Shown: positions 52,331 to 61,739, counted from the stretch's first letter. The stretch is 64,000 nt of DNA from an uncultured Lachnospiraceae bacterium (GCA_910586205.1 CAJUGD010000017.1:1-64000); one strand, 5' to 3'. Made by a program: numbers and translations. Notes: generated by a model not told the origin, from the sequence alone.

Positions 52331-53569
52331 ATGGCATTGAATCAGACGCCGGCCGGAGAGCGGGTTCATATCGGTTTTTTCGGGCGGAGAAATGCAGGTA
52401 AGTCCAGCTTGATGAACGCAGTTACCGGACAGGAGCTGGCAGTAGTCTCAGAGGTAAAGGGAACCACCACGGATCCGGTCAGCAAAACCATGGAGCTGCT
52501 TCCATTGGGGCCGGTTATGGTGATCGATACCCCTGGCATTGACGATGAGGGGGAGCTGGGGGATCTGCGGGTGAGAAAGAGCCGCCAGGTACTGAATAAG
52601 ACGGATATTGCCGTGCTGGTGGTGGACGGGACTGTGGGAGAGACAAAGGAAGACAGGGAGCTGCTTGCCTTGTTTCATGAGAAACAGGTTCCTTATCTGG
52701 TGGTATATCACAAGGCGGATCTTTTGCCGGAGGCAGGGGCAGGAAAGAGCAGTGAGCGAAACAAGGAGAAATCAGAAACCAGCCATCCGGTTTTGTATGT
52801 GAGCTCCAAGACAGGGCTTGGGATAGAGGATTTGAAAAACCGTCTTGCTGTCATGAAGCCGTTTAAGGAGGAAAAGGATTTGCTTGAGGGGCTGGTAAGG
52901 CCGGGAGATCTGGTGGTTTTGGTGACTCCCATTGACAAGGCGGCGCCTAAGGGGCGTTTGATTCTGCCCCAGCAGCAGACAATCCGGGCTCTTTTGGATC
53001 ATGGCTGTGTTTCCATGGTGGTCAGGGAGACAGAGCTTGAGCAGATGTTAAAAAAGATAGGACAGAAGCCGGCTCTTGTCATTACGGACAGCCAGGCATT
53101 TTCCATGGTATCGTCGATTGTGCCGAAAGATATACCCCTTACCTCTTTTTCCATTCTTTTTGCCCGATACAAGGGGGATCTGAGGCAGGCAGTGGCAGGG
53201 GTAAAGGCTTTGGAGAAGATTCAGGATGGAGATAAGATTCTGATATCCGAGGGGTGTACCCACCACAGGCAATGCAATGATATCGGTACGGTAAAACTGC
53301 CGGGCTGGATACGAAGCTACACAGGCAGAGAGCCGGAATTTGTCTATACCTCAGGAACCGGATTTCAGGAGGACTTAAAGGCATTTCGGGTGATTGTCCA
53401 CTGCGGGGCCTGTATGCTCAACGAGAGGGAGATGAAGTATCGTCTGGCCTGTGCCAGAGATCAAGGGGTGGACATAACCAATTATGGAATCGTGATCGCT
53501 CATATTCATGGGATTCTGAAACGCAGCCTGGGACCTTTTCCTGATATTGAGGCTTTGTTGGAGGACTAA
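52331..53569 (+). CDS. hydF: [FeFe]-hydrogenase maturation GTPase HydF
   Basis: 412 residues. The GTPase domain has P-loop GRRNAGKS (18-25), GTTTDPVSK, DTPGIDD and YHKAD. The C-terminal metal domain has CTHHRQC and HCGACM, the FeS ligands that separate HydF from other Era-like GTPases. It is the scaffold on which the hydrogenase H-cluster subsite is built. HydE and HydG are not in the window. It is separated by only 6 bp from the importer permease downstream. Confidence 0.95.
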   Translation: MALNQTPAGERVHIGFFGRRNAGKSSLMNAVTGQELAVVSEVKGTTTDPVSKTMELLPLGPVMVIDTPGIDDEGELGDLRVRKSRQVLNKTDIAVLVVDGTVGETKEDRELLALFHEKQVPYLVVYHKADLLPEAGAGKSSERNKEKSETSHPVLYVSSKTGLGIEDLKNRLAVMKPFKEEKDLLEGLVRPGDLVVLVTPIDKAAPKGRLILPQQQTIRALLDHGCVSMVVRETELEQMLKKIGQKPALVITDSQAFSMVSSIVPKDIPLTSFSILFARYKGDLRQAVAGVKALEKIQDGDKILISEGCTHHRQCNDIGTVKLPGWIRSYTGREPEFVYTSGTGFQEDLKAFRVIVHCGACMLNEREMKYRLACARDQGVDITNYGIVIAHIHGILKRSLGPFPDIEALLED

Positions 53570-53575
53570 AAGATT

Positions 53576-54361
53576 ATGGAGGAAAGGGAGAAAAACAGCA
53601 GTATTCCCAGAATCCTAAAAACAGCTATGGGTGTTCTGATACTTTTAGCAGCATGGCAGATGGCTGCCAGCTCCGGAATTTGGAGCGCCTATGTTTTGCC
53701 GCCGCCCATGAAGGTGGCAAGGGCTTTGGGGAAAATGGCGGAAAGCGGCATTTTGTTCCGCCATATATTAGTCAGCGGCAGGCGGGTTTTGACAGGTTTT
53801 TCCTTTGCCTTTGTCCTGGCTATGGCAGGGGGGATTTTGGCCAGCCAGGTTCGCTCGGCAGAGGAGTATTATGATGGTTTCCTGGAATTTATGAGAAATG
53901 TTCCGCCTATCAGCCTGATTGCCCTCTTGATTCTCTGGTTTGGAATCGGGGAGACATCAAAAATCATCATTATTGTTCTGGCCTCCTTTTTTCCCATGTA
54001 CTTAAATATCCGTAAGGGCTTTCTCTCGGCCAGCAAGATGCTTTTGGAGGTAGGATGTGTGTTTCGTCTGACAAGATGGCAGAAGTTTTACCGGATTGTC
54101 CTTCCTTGGGCAGTGCCGGATATTCTGGTGGGCATGCGTATTGGACTGGGGTATAGCTGGCGGGCCATTATTGGGGCGGAGATGATCGCGGCTTCCAGTG
54201 GGCTGGGATATCTGATTCTGGATGCCCAGCAGATGTCCCGGTCAGACAAGGTGATTGCCGGGATTCTGACTATCGGGGTGGTGGGGATTCTGTGTGATAA
54301 GCTGTTTTCCCTGGTGATTAGCAGGGTGACGGGGGCAAGAGGGGTAGGTGGCGCAAAGTGA
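53576..54361 (+). CDS. ABC importer permease, SsuC family (second set)
   Basis: 261 residues with about six membrane helices and the loop LLEVGCVFRLTRWQKFYRIVLP in place of the EAA motif. It is related to but clearly different from the 44.9-kb permease. It starts 6 bp after hydF and overlaps the ATPase gene (GTGA). Confidence 0.88.
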   Translation: MEEREKNSSIPRILKTAMGVLILLAAWQMAASSGIWSAYVLPPPMKVARALGKMAESGILFRHILVSGRRVLTGFSFAFVLAMAGGILASQVRSAEEYYDGFLEFMRNVPPISLIALLILWFGIGETSKIIIIVLASFFPMYLNIRKGFLSASKMLLEVGCVFRLTRWQKFYRIVLPWAVPDILVGMRIGLGYSWRAIIGAEMIAASSGLGYLILDAQQMSRSDKVIAGILTIGVVGILCDKLFSLVISRVTGARGVGGAK

Positions 54362-55095
54362 GAATCAGAGGATTGAGGAAAAGCTATCAGGTATCCGGGC
54401 GCTGTCTGGAGGTGCTTAAGGGACTGGATCTGGATGTGGCAGAGGAGGGAATCACAGTTGTCCTGGGGAGAAGCGGATGTGGGAAAACTACCCTTTTGCG
54501 TCTGATCGCCGGGCTTGAGACGGCTGATTCGGGGGAGAAAATAACCTTTTCTTCAAAGGCGAGAGAAAAGGAGGATAACAGGAAAGAGAAAATCGGCGTT
54601 ATCTTTCAGGAGCCGCGGCTTATGCCCTGGCTGACTGTGGAAAAAAACATTTTGTTTGGCGTAAAAAGAAAGCAGCAGGACAGGAAAAAGCTTTCCGGGC
54701 TTTTAGAGCTCACCGGGCTTACCGGGTTTGAGAAGGCTCGCCCTTCCCAGCTTTCCGGCGGAATGCAGCAGCGGGTGGCGCTTGCCAGGGCGCTGGCTTA
54801 TGAGCCGGATTTTCTTCTGATGGATGAGCCCTTTGCAGCCCTGGATTATTTTACCAGGGGCCAGATGCAGCAGGAGCTTTTACGAATTTTTCAGACTGAG
54901 AAAAAGGGGATTTTGTTTGTGACCCACAGCATTGAGGAGGCTTTGACTGTGGGAACCCGGATTGTGATTTTGGAAAACGGAATTTGTAAAAAGAGCTATG
55001 ATTTGGGATCTTTGCCATTTCCCAGGGATTTGATGTCCGGGGAAATGCTGAAGATAAAGCGGGAACTGATTGAGCAAATTGAGGAGGAAAGATGA
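54358..55095 (+). CDS. ABC importer ATPase, SsuB family (second set)
   Basis: 245 residues from GTG 54358. Walker A GRSGCGKTT, Q-loop VIFQEPRLMPW, signature LSGGMQQRVALA, Walker B FLLMDEPFAALD, H-loop FVTHSIEEA. All are intact. It overlaps both neighbours by 4 nt, so the three importer genes are coupled. Confidence 0.92.
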   Translation: MRIRGLRKSYQVSGRCLEVLKGLDLDVAEEGITVVLGRSGCGKTTLLRLIAGLETADSGEKITFSSKAREKEDNRKEKIGVIFQEPRLMPWLTVEKNILFGVKRKQQDRKKLSGLLELTGLTGFEKARPSQLSGGMQQRVALARALAYEPDFLLMDEPFAALDYFTRGQMQQELLRIFQTEKKGILFVTHSIEEALTVGTRIVILENGICKKSYDLGSLPFPRDLMSGEMLKIKRELIEQIEEER

Positions 55096-56156
55096 TGAAA
55101 AAAAGAGTGATCTCATGGATGATGGCAGCAGCAGTGGCTTTTACCTTTTTGACAGGATGCCAAAGCCAGGGCAAAGGGACAGGGGATGTAAGCGCCGGGA
55201 AGGAGGCGTCTGAATCTGCAGAGGTTTTGGATGAAAAGGCAGAGGCTAAGGAAGAAAGCGCTTCGCAAAAAAGCGATGCAGCCGAGGACAAAGGGACGAT
55301 TTCTGTGACCTATGTGAAATCTCCTTTGAATGTGCCGTCTATTGTAGAGAAGGATCAGGAGATTTTTGCAGAGAAGTTTGGGGAGCTGGGGTATAACGTG
55401 TCTTATTCGGATCTGACTACCGGGCCGGAGCAGACACAGGCATTGGCATCCGGGGATATCCAGTTTCTCTATGCAGTGGGAGCTACATCGGTTATATTGG
55501 CAGCTTCCAATGAAGCGGATATTAAGATTATCAGCTCCTACAGCCGTTCTCCCAAGGCTTTTAAGCTTTTTGGAAAAGATGATTCCATCCAGTCACCGGA
55601 GGATTTAAGAGGAAAGAAGGTGGCAGGGCCAAAGGGGACGATTCTTCATGAGCTGCTGGTTGCCTATCTGGCAGGCGGGGGTATGACGGAGGAAGATATT
55701 GAGTTTGTGTCCATGGGCATTCCGGATGCACAGGCTGCCTTGGCAGGGGGAAGTGTGGATGCCGCCTTGTTGGCAGGCCCTACTGCGTATAATATGGAGA
55801 AGGACGGGTTTTCGGTGATTACAGACGGCACAGGTCTGACAGATGCAACCATTGTGGTGGCTGCCAGCGGCGTTTATATTGACAGCCATCCGGATGAGGT
55901 GAAGGCATTTTTGGAGGCTCAGAAGCAGGTTTTGGACAGGATTGAGGCGGATGAGGCGCAAGCCATGGAGATCACGGCACAGGAGACAGGGCTGACCGTG
56001 GAGGCGGTGAAGGAAATGGTTCCTATGTATGACTTTGATATGACCATTCGGGACTCAGACATTGAAGCCATGAAAAAGACGGTGGTCTTTATGAAGGATA
56101 ATGGGATGATTGAAAATGATGTGGATATAGAAGCTTTGATCTGGAAGGCAGAATAA
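55092..56156 (+). CDS. ABC importer substrate-binding lipoprotein (NMT1/SsuA-like, second set)
   Basis: 354 residues. Lipobox LTGC (Cys about 24) after a membrane signal, then an acidic Ser/Glu/Ala linker to about 70. The core reads VTYVKSPLNVPSIVEKDQEIF, ALASGDIQFLYAVGA, LRGKKVAGPKGTIL and VDAALLAGPTA, the NMT1/aliphatic sulfonate-binding pattern. The ligand is unknown. The start is at ATG 55092 or 55095. Confidence 0.88.
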   Translation: MMKKRVISWMMAAAVAFTFLTGCQSQGKGTGDVSAGKEASESAEVLDEKAEAKEESASQKSDAAEDKGTISVTYVKSPLNVPSIVEKDQEIFAEKFGELGYNVSYSDLTTGPEQTQALASGDIQFLYAVGATSVILAASNEADIKIISSYSRSPKAFKLFGKDDSIQSPEDLRGKKVAGPKGTILHELLVAYLAGGGMTEEDIEFVSMGIPDAQAALAGGSVDAALLAGPTAYNMEKDGFSVITDGTGLTDATIVVAASGVYIDSHPDEVKAFLEAQKQVLDRIEADEAQAMEITAQETGLTVEAVKEMVPMYDFDMTIRDSDIEAMKKTVVFMKDNGMIENDVDIEALIWKAE

Positions 56157-56170
56157 GGATTTTTATAGGG

Positions 56171-56200
56171 AGACAGCCGGTTTGGGCTGTCTTCTTATTT
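56171..56200 (+). terminator. Terminator closing the hydF-importer operon
   Basis: AGACAGCC (56171-56178) and GGCTGTCT (56185-56192) form an 8-bp stem, followed by TCTTATTT. Confidence 0.75.
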
Positions 56201-56294
56201 GTGTGCCGGAAACATTTGAATGAATTTATAGTAGGAAGATAGGATGTTTAGTGGTATAATCGGAGAATCGGGAAGATGGGAGGCATATCGGCGG

Positions 56295-57161
56295 ATGGAG
56301 AAGAAAAAGGCGATTTTAGTAATTAGCTTTGGCACCAGCTACAGGGAAACCAGGGAAAAGACTTTAGATGTGATTGAGAGGGATCTGCAGGAGGCATTTG
56401 AAGATTATGAGTTCAGGCGGGCCTATACCAGCCCTACGATTGTGAGGATTTTGCGGGAGCGTGACAACATACAGGTGGACAGCGTGGAGGAAGCGCTGAT
56501 ACGGCTTAAAAACGATGGATTTCGGATTGTGCTGGCACAGACTACCCATGTGATCCATGGCTTTGAATACGACCGGATGAAGGATACGCTTAACAGGTAT
56601 CAGGATCTGTTTGACTGCCTGACCTGGGGGGAGCCGCTTTTGACATCACAGGAGGACTATGAGGAGGCGGCCAGGATCTTGGGTCAGGGAATGGAGTGTA
56701 AAAGACGTGCAGACACGGATCTGATTTTCATGGGACATGGCACGGAGCATGCGGCCAACAGCTCTTATGCACGGCTGCAGGAGGCATTTTTCCGGCAGGG
56801 CTTTTCTGACTGTCTGGTGGGAACCGTGGAGGCATCGCCAACTTTAGAAAATATGACAGCATTAGTGGAAGGACGCAGATCCGGGCGGGTGGTTTTGACC
56901 CCTTTTCTGGTGGTGGCGGGAGATCATGCCTGCAGGGATATGGCAGGGGAGGATGAACATTCATGGAAATCCCGTTTTCTGCAGAAGGGATATCAGGTTG
57001 AATGTCTGATGAAGGGGCTTGGAGAGTATAAGGAGATCCGTCAGATGTATGTGCGTCACGCAAAGGAGGCAGAAAATGAAGCAGGTTTATGTAGTGGGAA
57101 TGGGGCCGGGCGGAGAAGAACAGATGACTTTGCAGGCCAGGAAGGTGCTGGAGCAGTGTGA
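56295..57161 (+). CDS. cbiK: Sirohydrochlorin cobaltochelatase, CbiK type
   Basis: 288 residues from ATG 56295 (frame open from 56244). CbiK motifs: AILVISFGTSYRETRE, the metal/catalytic His in QTTHVIHGFEYD, and FMGHGTEHAAN. It inserts cobalt early in the anaerobic B12 pathway. The last about 29 residues overlap cbiH by 86 nt and are rich in Gly/Arg; typical CbiK proteins stop near the KEIRQMYVRHAKEA segment, so the original stop may have been lost. No cobalamin riboswitch is visible upstream. Confidence 0.9.
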   Translation: MEKKKAILVISFGTSYRETREKTLDVIERDLQEAFEDYEFRRAYTSPTIVRILRERDNIQVDSVEEALIRLKNDGFRIVLAQTTHVIHGFEYDRMKDTLNRYQDLFDCLTWGEPLLTSQEDYEEAARILGQGMECKRRADTDLIFMGHGTEHAANSSYARLQEAFFRQGFSDCLVGTVEASPTLENMTALVEGRRSGRVVLTPFLVVAGDHACRDMAGEDEHSWKSRFLQKGYQVECLMKGLGEYKEIRQMYVRHAKEAENEAGLCSGNGAGRRRTDDFAGQEGAGAV

Positions 57162-57828
57162 GGTGATCATCGGGTACACGGTCTATGTGGAACTGCTTAA
57201 AAAGATACTGCCAGATAAAGAGTACCAGACTACGCCCATGCGGCAGGAGGAGGAGCGCTGCCGCATGGCTTTTGAGGAGGCCAGAAAGGGAAAACAGACG
57301 GCTATGGTGTGCAGCGGGGATGCAGGAGTGTACGGTATGTCAGGATTGATGCTTGAGATCCAGGCAGAATATCCGGATGTCTCGGTCAAGCCAGTGCCGG
57401 GGGTGACGGCAGCTTTGGCCGGAAGCGCTCTTTTGGGAGCTCCTCTTGTCCATGATTTTGCCGTGATCAGCTTAAGCGATCTTTTAACACCCTGGGAAAC
57501 CATCGAAAAAAGACTTCGCTGTGCCGCAATGGCGGATCTGGCAATCTGCATTTACAATCCGTCCAGCAAAAAGCGTGCAGATTATCTGAAAAGGGCCTGT
57601 GGGATCCTTTTGGAGATAATGGAGCCGGAAAGGGTGTGCGGGCTTGCATTTTCTATAGGAAGGGAAGGGGAGCGGTGTGAGACGCTGACACTAGAGGAGC
57701 TGAAAGACAGGCCTGTGGACATGTTCACTACGGTGTTTATCGGAAATTCCCAGACAAAGGAGATTCATGGGCAGATGGTGACTCCCAGAGGATACCAGGT
57801 AGAGAGGGCAAGGCCGCGGAAATTATAA
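57076..57828 (+). CDS. cbiH: Cobalt-precorrin-3B C17-methyltransferase
   Basis: 250 residues. SAM-dependent tetrapyrrole methylase fold: VYVVGMGPGGEEQMT at the N-terminus, then SGDAGVYGMSGL, and ICIYNPSSKKR. These fit CbiH/CobJ, which methylates C17 and contracts the ring. AAAGGAGGC lies 6 nt before ATG 57076, inside the cbiK frame. Confidence 0.9.
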   Translation: MKQVYVVGMGPGGEEQMTLQARKVLEQCEVIIGYTVYVELLKKILPDKEYQTTPMRQEEERCRMAFEEARKGKQTAMVCSGDAGVYGMSGLMLEIQAEYPDVSVKPVPGVTAALAGSALLGAPLVHDFAVISLSDLLTPWETIEKRLRCAAMADLAICIYNPSSKKRADYLKRACGILLEIMEPERVCGLAFSIGREGERCETLTLEELKDRPVDMFTTVFIGNSQTKEIHGQMVTPRGYQVERARPRKL

Positions 57829-57897
57829 TGGAATCTATAACGGCAGTCAACGCTTTGACGGTTTTGGAAAACAGACGGAATTTTTGAGGGAAAGGGA

Positions 57898-57926
57898 ATA
57901 ACAGTTTAGGCTGTCTTAACTGTTAT
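57898..57926 (+). repeat. 9-bp hairpin before cobT
   Basis: ATAACAGTT (57898-57906) and AACTGTTAT (57918-57926) form a perfect stem with an 11-nt loop, 15 bp before the cobT ATG. No T-run, so it may be an mRNA structure or operator rather than a terminator. Confidence 0.45.
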
Positions 57927-57941
57927 GACAGGGAAGGAAAA

Positions 57942-59015
57942 ATGGAAGATTATTATGACCAGCAGTTAAAATGCTTGTGCAGAAATGTGCGCCCCATAGA
58001 TGAGGATAAGAAAAAAGCCAGCCGTGACCGTTGGGACGGAATAGCAAAGCCCATTGGGGGCCTGGGGCTTTTGGAGGAAATGATAACAAAGATAGCAGGA
58101 ATCACCAGACAGGAAGATGTGTGCCTGGAGAGAAAAGGCGTGGTAGTATTCTGTGCAGACAATGGGGTGGTGGCTGAGGGTGTTACCCAGACAGACAGCA
58201 GTGTGACGGCAGTGGTGACGGAGAACTTTGCAAAGGGAACGGCCAGTGTTAACCGGATGGCGTCTGTGGCCGGGGCTGATGTGATTCCCGTGGACATGGG
58301 AGTATGCGGTGACGTGTCAGAGCCAGGAGTGCGGAACTGTAAGATTGCCGGCGGCACAGCCAATCTTTACAAGGAACCGGCTATGACCAGGGAGCAGGCG
58401 CTGGCCGGGATTCATGAAGGCATTCGGATCGCGGCGGAAATGAAAGATATGGGATATCATATTCTGGCAGTGGGAGAGATGGGCATTGGAAATACCACTA
58501 CAGGAAGTGCAGTGGCAAGTGTGATGCTAAAGGAAGAACCAGAGACAGTGACCGGAAGGGGGGCAGGTCTTTCTAAGAAAGGGCTTGAGAGAAAGCTGCA
58601 GGTTATTAAAGAAGCCATTGCGCTTCATCATCCGGACAAGGAGGATCCTCTTGCAGTGCTTGCGGCTCTGGGGGGTTTTGATATAGCGGGTATGTGTGGG
58701 TTAATGCTGGGAGGAGCCATTTATCATATTCCGATAGTGCTGGACGGAATGATCTCTGTGTCAGCGGCCCTGCTGGCCCAAAAGCTTTGTCCGCTGGTCA
58801 CAGACTATCTTCTGGCTTCTCATGTGGGCAGGGAGCCGGCCTGTGAGCTGGGATTAAAGAGGCTGGGCCTGGAACCCTTAATTCATGGAAGGCTGGCTTT
58901 GGGGGAGGGGACAGGGGCAGTGCTTTTGTTCCCTCTTTTGGATATGGCAGAGGCAGTGTACCGTCAGAATAAGACTTTTGAGGATATACGGATTAAGGCG
59001 TATGAGCGGTATTGA
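57942..59015 (+). CDS. cobT: Nicotinate-nucleotide:dimethylbenzimidazole phosphoribosyltransferase
   Basis: 357 residues. Motifs: KPIGGLGLLEEM, VFCADNGVVAEGV, GEMGIGNTTTGSAV and the catalytic Glu in LALGEGTGAVL. It activates the lower ligand base for nucleotide-loop assembly. The usual companions cobS and cobU are not nearby. GGGAAGGAAAA precedes the ATG. Confidence 0.94.
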   Translation: MEDYYDQQLKCLCRNVRPIDEDKKKASRDRWDGIAKPIGGLGLLEEMITKIAGITRQEDVCLERKGVVVFCADNGVVAEGVTQTDSSVTAVVTENFAKGTASVNRMASVAGADVIPVDMGVCGDVSEPGVRNCKIAGGTANLYKEPAMTREQALAGIHEGIRIAAEMKDMGYHILAVGEMGIGNTTTGSAVASVMLKEEPETVTGRGAGLSKKGLERKLQVIKEAIALHHPDKEDPLAVLAALGGFDIAGMCGLMLGGAIYHIPIVLDGMISVSAALLAQKLCPLVTDYLLASHVGREPACELGLKRLGLEPLIHGRLALGEGTGAVLLFPLLDMAEAVYRQNKTFEDIRIKAYERY

Positions 59016-59090
59016 GGGGGAATCAGAGCAGGGGGAAAGCTATGGTCACTATAATTGATTTGCCCTTGCTTTTTTCATAAATATTGATAA

Positions 59091-59114
59091 ACTGATATAA
59101 ATCAGTGAGTTTTT
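59091..59114 (+). terminator. Weak terminator-like hairpin after cobT
   Basis: ACTGAT (59091-59096), loop ATAA, ATCAGT (59101-59106), then GAGTTTTT. The stem is short and AT-rich. Confidence 0.4.
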
Positions 59115-59141
59115 CAAAATATCATAGAGGAGATAAGACAA

Positions 59142-59323
59142 ATGAAAACATGTAAGACTATAGTTGGGGGGAAGTGGATTTGTATGGTGAGAGAGCAGCA
59201 TTTGAAGCTGTTTATGCAGCTTACGCAGAACCGTACCCCCGGCTGAATTTTGTGGAAAACACCCCGGAAAATCGGCAGAAATACCTCCTTGGCGGCGAGG
59301 AGACCGGGTGGGCTTCCCAATAA
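59142..59323 (+). pseudogene. Coding remnant between cobT and cbiF
   Basis: Within the 351-bp gap two short frames overlap. ATG 59142, behind GAGGAG, gives 34 residues (MKTCKTIVGGKW...) to TGA 59246. Shifted by one frame, 59174-59323 reads a protein-like GERAAFEAVYAAYAEPYPRL, then NTPENRQKYLLGGEETG, 49 residues. A single indel near 59155 would join the ribosome site to the second frame. I do not recognise the family. It may be what is left of another cobalamin gene. Confidence 0.35.
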
Positions 59324-59366
59324 GGGGCATAGAAGTCATTGCAGGAGACAGGAGAAAGGACAGGAT

Positions 59367-60161
59367 ATGGTATATTTTATCGGGGCCGGGCCAGGGGATC
59401 CAGATCTGATTACTGTAAAAGGAAAACGGGTAATAGAGGAAGCAGACAGGATTATTTATGCAGGCTCTTTGGTAAATCCTCAGATACTGGAAGGGGCAAA
59501 GCCAGAAGCCAGGATTTATAACAGCGCTTCCATGACATTGCCCCAGGTAATTGCCGTGATGGAGCAGGGGGAGCAGAAAGGGAAAATAACGGCACGGGTC
59601 CACACAGGAGATCCGTCTTTATACGGTGCGGTTCGGGAGCAGATGACAGAGCTTGAGAAGCGGGGAATCCAATATGAGGTGATTCCGGGGGTCAGTTCTT
59701 TCCTGGCCGCAGGGGCAGCCCTGAAAAGGGAATATACGCTGCCTGGAGTAAGCCAAAGCGTGATCCTGACCAGAATGGAGGGACGGACGCCTGTGCCTGA
59801 GAAGGAGAGCCTGGAAGAATTGGCAAAGCATGGTTCAACCATGGTGATCTTTCTCAGCGTGGGTCAGATTAGGGAGCTTTGCCGGCGTTTAAAAAAGGGA
59901 GGATATAGATCCGACACACCGGCTGCAGTGGTCTATAAGGCATCCTGGGAGGACGAAATAGTGATTCAGGGGACCTTGCGTGATCTGGCAGAAAAGGTGG
60001 AAGCGGCAGGAATCAGAAAGACCGCGTTAGTGGTGGTGGGAGAGTTTTTAGGTGATTCTTTTGAAATGTCTAAATTGTATGACCCTTGTTTTAGCCATGA
60101 ATATCGGAAAGGGGCAGACGGCAGCTTGGGGAGTGGGAAAACGGACGGGGCAGATGAATAG
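59367..60161 (+). CDS. cbiF: Cobalt-precorrin-4 C11-methyltransferase
   Basis: 264 residues. FIGAGPGDPDLITVKGKR is the CbiF/CobM start, followed by IIYAGSLVNP, ARVHTGDPSLYGA and PGVSSFLAAGAAL. It adds the C11 methyl group in the corrin ring. AGAAAGGA lies 6 nt before ATG 59367. The last about 15 residues are Gly/Asp-rich and unusual. Confidence 0.93.
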   Translation: MVYFIGAGPGDPDLITVKGKRVIEEADRIIYAGSLVNPQILEGAKPEARIYNSASMTLPQVIAVMEQGEQKGKITARVHTGDPSLYGAVREQMTELEKRGIQYEVIPGVSSFLAAGAALKREYTLPGVSQSVILTRMEGRTPVPEKESLEELAKHGSTMVIFLSVGQIRELCRRLKKGGYRSDTPAAVVYKASWEDEIVIQGTLRDLAEKVEAAGIRKTALVVVGEFLGDSFEMSKLYDPCFSHEYRKGADGSLGSGKTDGADE

Positions 60162-60179
60162 TAAAAGGAGAGTTTTGCC

Positions 60180-61739
60180 ATGTCAGCAAAAAGAATTATG
60201 ATTCAGGGAACCATGTCTAACTGCGGCAAGAGCTTTCTGACAGCAGCCCTTTGCCGGATCTTTTGGCAGGACGGATACAGGACAGCTCCCTTTAAATCTC
60301 AGAATATGGCGTTAAATTCTTTTATTACAAGGGACGGATTGGAGATCGGGCGGGCACAGGCCATGCAGGCGGAGGCAGCAAAGGCAGAGCCTTCCGTGGA
60401 CATGAATCCCATTTTGTTAAAACCGGTCAGCCATATGGGAAGCCAGGTCATTGTGCGGGGACAAGTGGCAGGCAACTGGAGGGCCATGGACTATTACCGC
60501 AGAAAGACAGAGTTTATTCCGGTTATCCGGCAGGCGTTTGACAGGCTTTCAGAGAAGTATGAGGTGGTGGTGTTAGAGGGGGCAGGCAGCCCGGCGGAGA
60601 TCAATCTGCAGGAAAATGACATTGTGAATATGGGAATGGCAAGAATTGCGGATGCTCCGGTGCTTCTGGTGGGAGACATTGACCGGGGAGGGGTGTTTGC
60701 CTCTTTTTATGGTACAGTCATGCTTTTGGAGCCAGAGGAGCGGGCGCGGATTAAGGGGTTGGTGATCAATAAGTTTCGAGGGGACAAAGGGCTTTTGGAG
60801 CCAGGGCTTCGAATGATCGAAAAGCGGCTGAATATCCCTGTGGTGGGGGTGATTCCCATGGAGGAAATTGACTTGGAGGATGAGGACAGCCTGTCAGAAA
60901 GGCTCATACGGACGGAAGGTGCAGACGGCAAGGAGCTTTTAGACATTGCGGTGGTCCGTCTTCCCCATATCTCTAATTTTACGGATTTTAATGTGCTTGA
61001 AAGATGGCCGGGAGTCAGACTGCGCTATGTGGCCCGGGCGTCTTTGCTGCAAAAACCGGATTTGATTATTCTTCCCGGCACAAAAAATACCATGGCAGAT
61101 TTGGCATGGCTGCGGGAGAGCGGTATGGAAGAAGAAATCCTTTGTCTGGCAAAGGAGGAGAAAACCCGTGTTATCGGAATATGCGGCGGATATCAAATGC
61201 TGGGGCAATGGCTTCAGGATCCGGATGGTGTGGAGGGGGATGCCGGGCAGTGTATGAAGGGAATGGGGCTGCTGCCCGGCGAGACAATATTTTCCGGCAA
61301 GAAGACCCGGACCCAAATAAGAGGGGCGCTGGTAAGGTCGAGCGGGATGCTTGGAGGGGACTTGGGACAGGGAATTACAGGGTATGAGATCCATATGGGA
61401 GATACCCGGATGGCGGATAACTGCAAAGGAGATGACAGCGCTTTTGTCATTGCCCTGCCGGACGGACGGGCGGATGGAATGGAGCGCATGGACGGGCGGG
61501 TGCTGGGAAGCTATCTTCATGGCCTGTTTGACAACTACAGTCTGACAGAAGCGCTGCTCCAAAAGCTGGCCAGAGAAAGAGGAACGGATTTTGCCGGTGA
61601 GTGGATGGACAGATGGAAGAAAGAGGAAAGATCTGTAAAGGCATATAAGGAGGAGCAGTATGAGAAGCTGGCCCGTCTGGTGAGAGGGGCTTTGGATATG
61701 GAGAAGGTTTATAAAATAATGGAGGGACAGGATGGCTGA
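60180..61739 (+). CDS. cbiP: Cobyric acid synthase
   Basis: 519 residues. The N-terminal ATPase/synthetase has QGTMSNCGKSFLTAALCR, VVLEGAGSPAEINL and LLVGDIDRGGVFA. The C-terminal class I glutaminase has the nucleophile Cys in IGICGGYQMLG and the late His in YLHGLFDN. It amidates four side chains of the corrin. AAAAGGAG precedes the ATG; it overlaps cbiC by 8 nt. Confidence 0.95.
   Translation: MSAKRIMIQGTMSNCGKSFLTAALCRIFWQDGYRTAPFKSQNMALNSFITRDGLEIGRAQAMQAEAAKAEPSVDMNPILLKPVSHMGSQVIVRGQVAGNWRAMDYYRRKTEFIPVIRQAFDRLSEKYEVVVLEGAGSPAEINLQENDIVNMGMARIADAPVLLVGDIDRGGVFASFYGTVMLLEPEERARIKGLVINKFRGDKGLLEPGLRMIEKRLNIPVVGVIPMEEIDLEDEDSLSERLIRTEGADGKELLDIAVVRLPHISNFTDFNVLERWPGVRLRYVARASLLQKPDLIILPGTKNTMADLAWLRESGMEEEILCLAKEEKTRVIGICGGYQMLGQWLQDPDGVEGDAGQCMKGMGLLPGETIFSGKKTRTQIRGALVRSSGMLGGDLGQGITGYEIHMGDTRMADNCKGDDSAFVIALPDGRADGMERMDGRVLGSYLHGLFDNYSLTEALLQKLARERGTDFAGEWMDRWKKEERSVKAYKEEQYEKLARLVRGALDMEKVYKIMEGQDG

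Noticed and set aside
60939..61562. Minus-strand frame of 207 residues
   Set aside because: Antisense to the glutaminase half of cobyric acid synthase.
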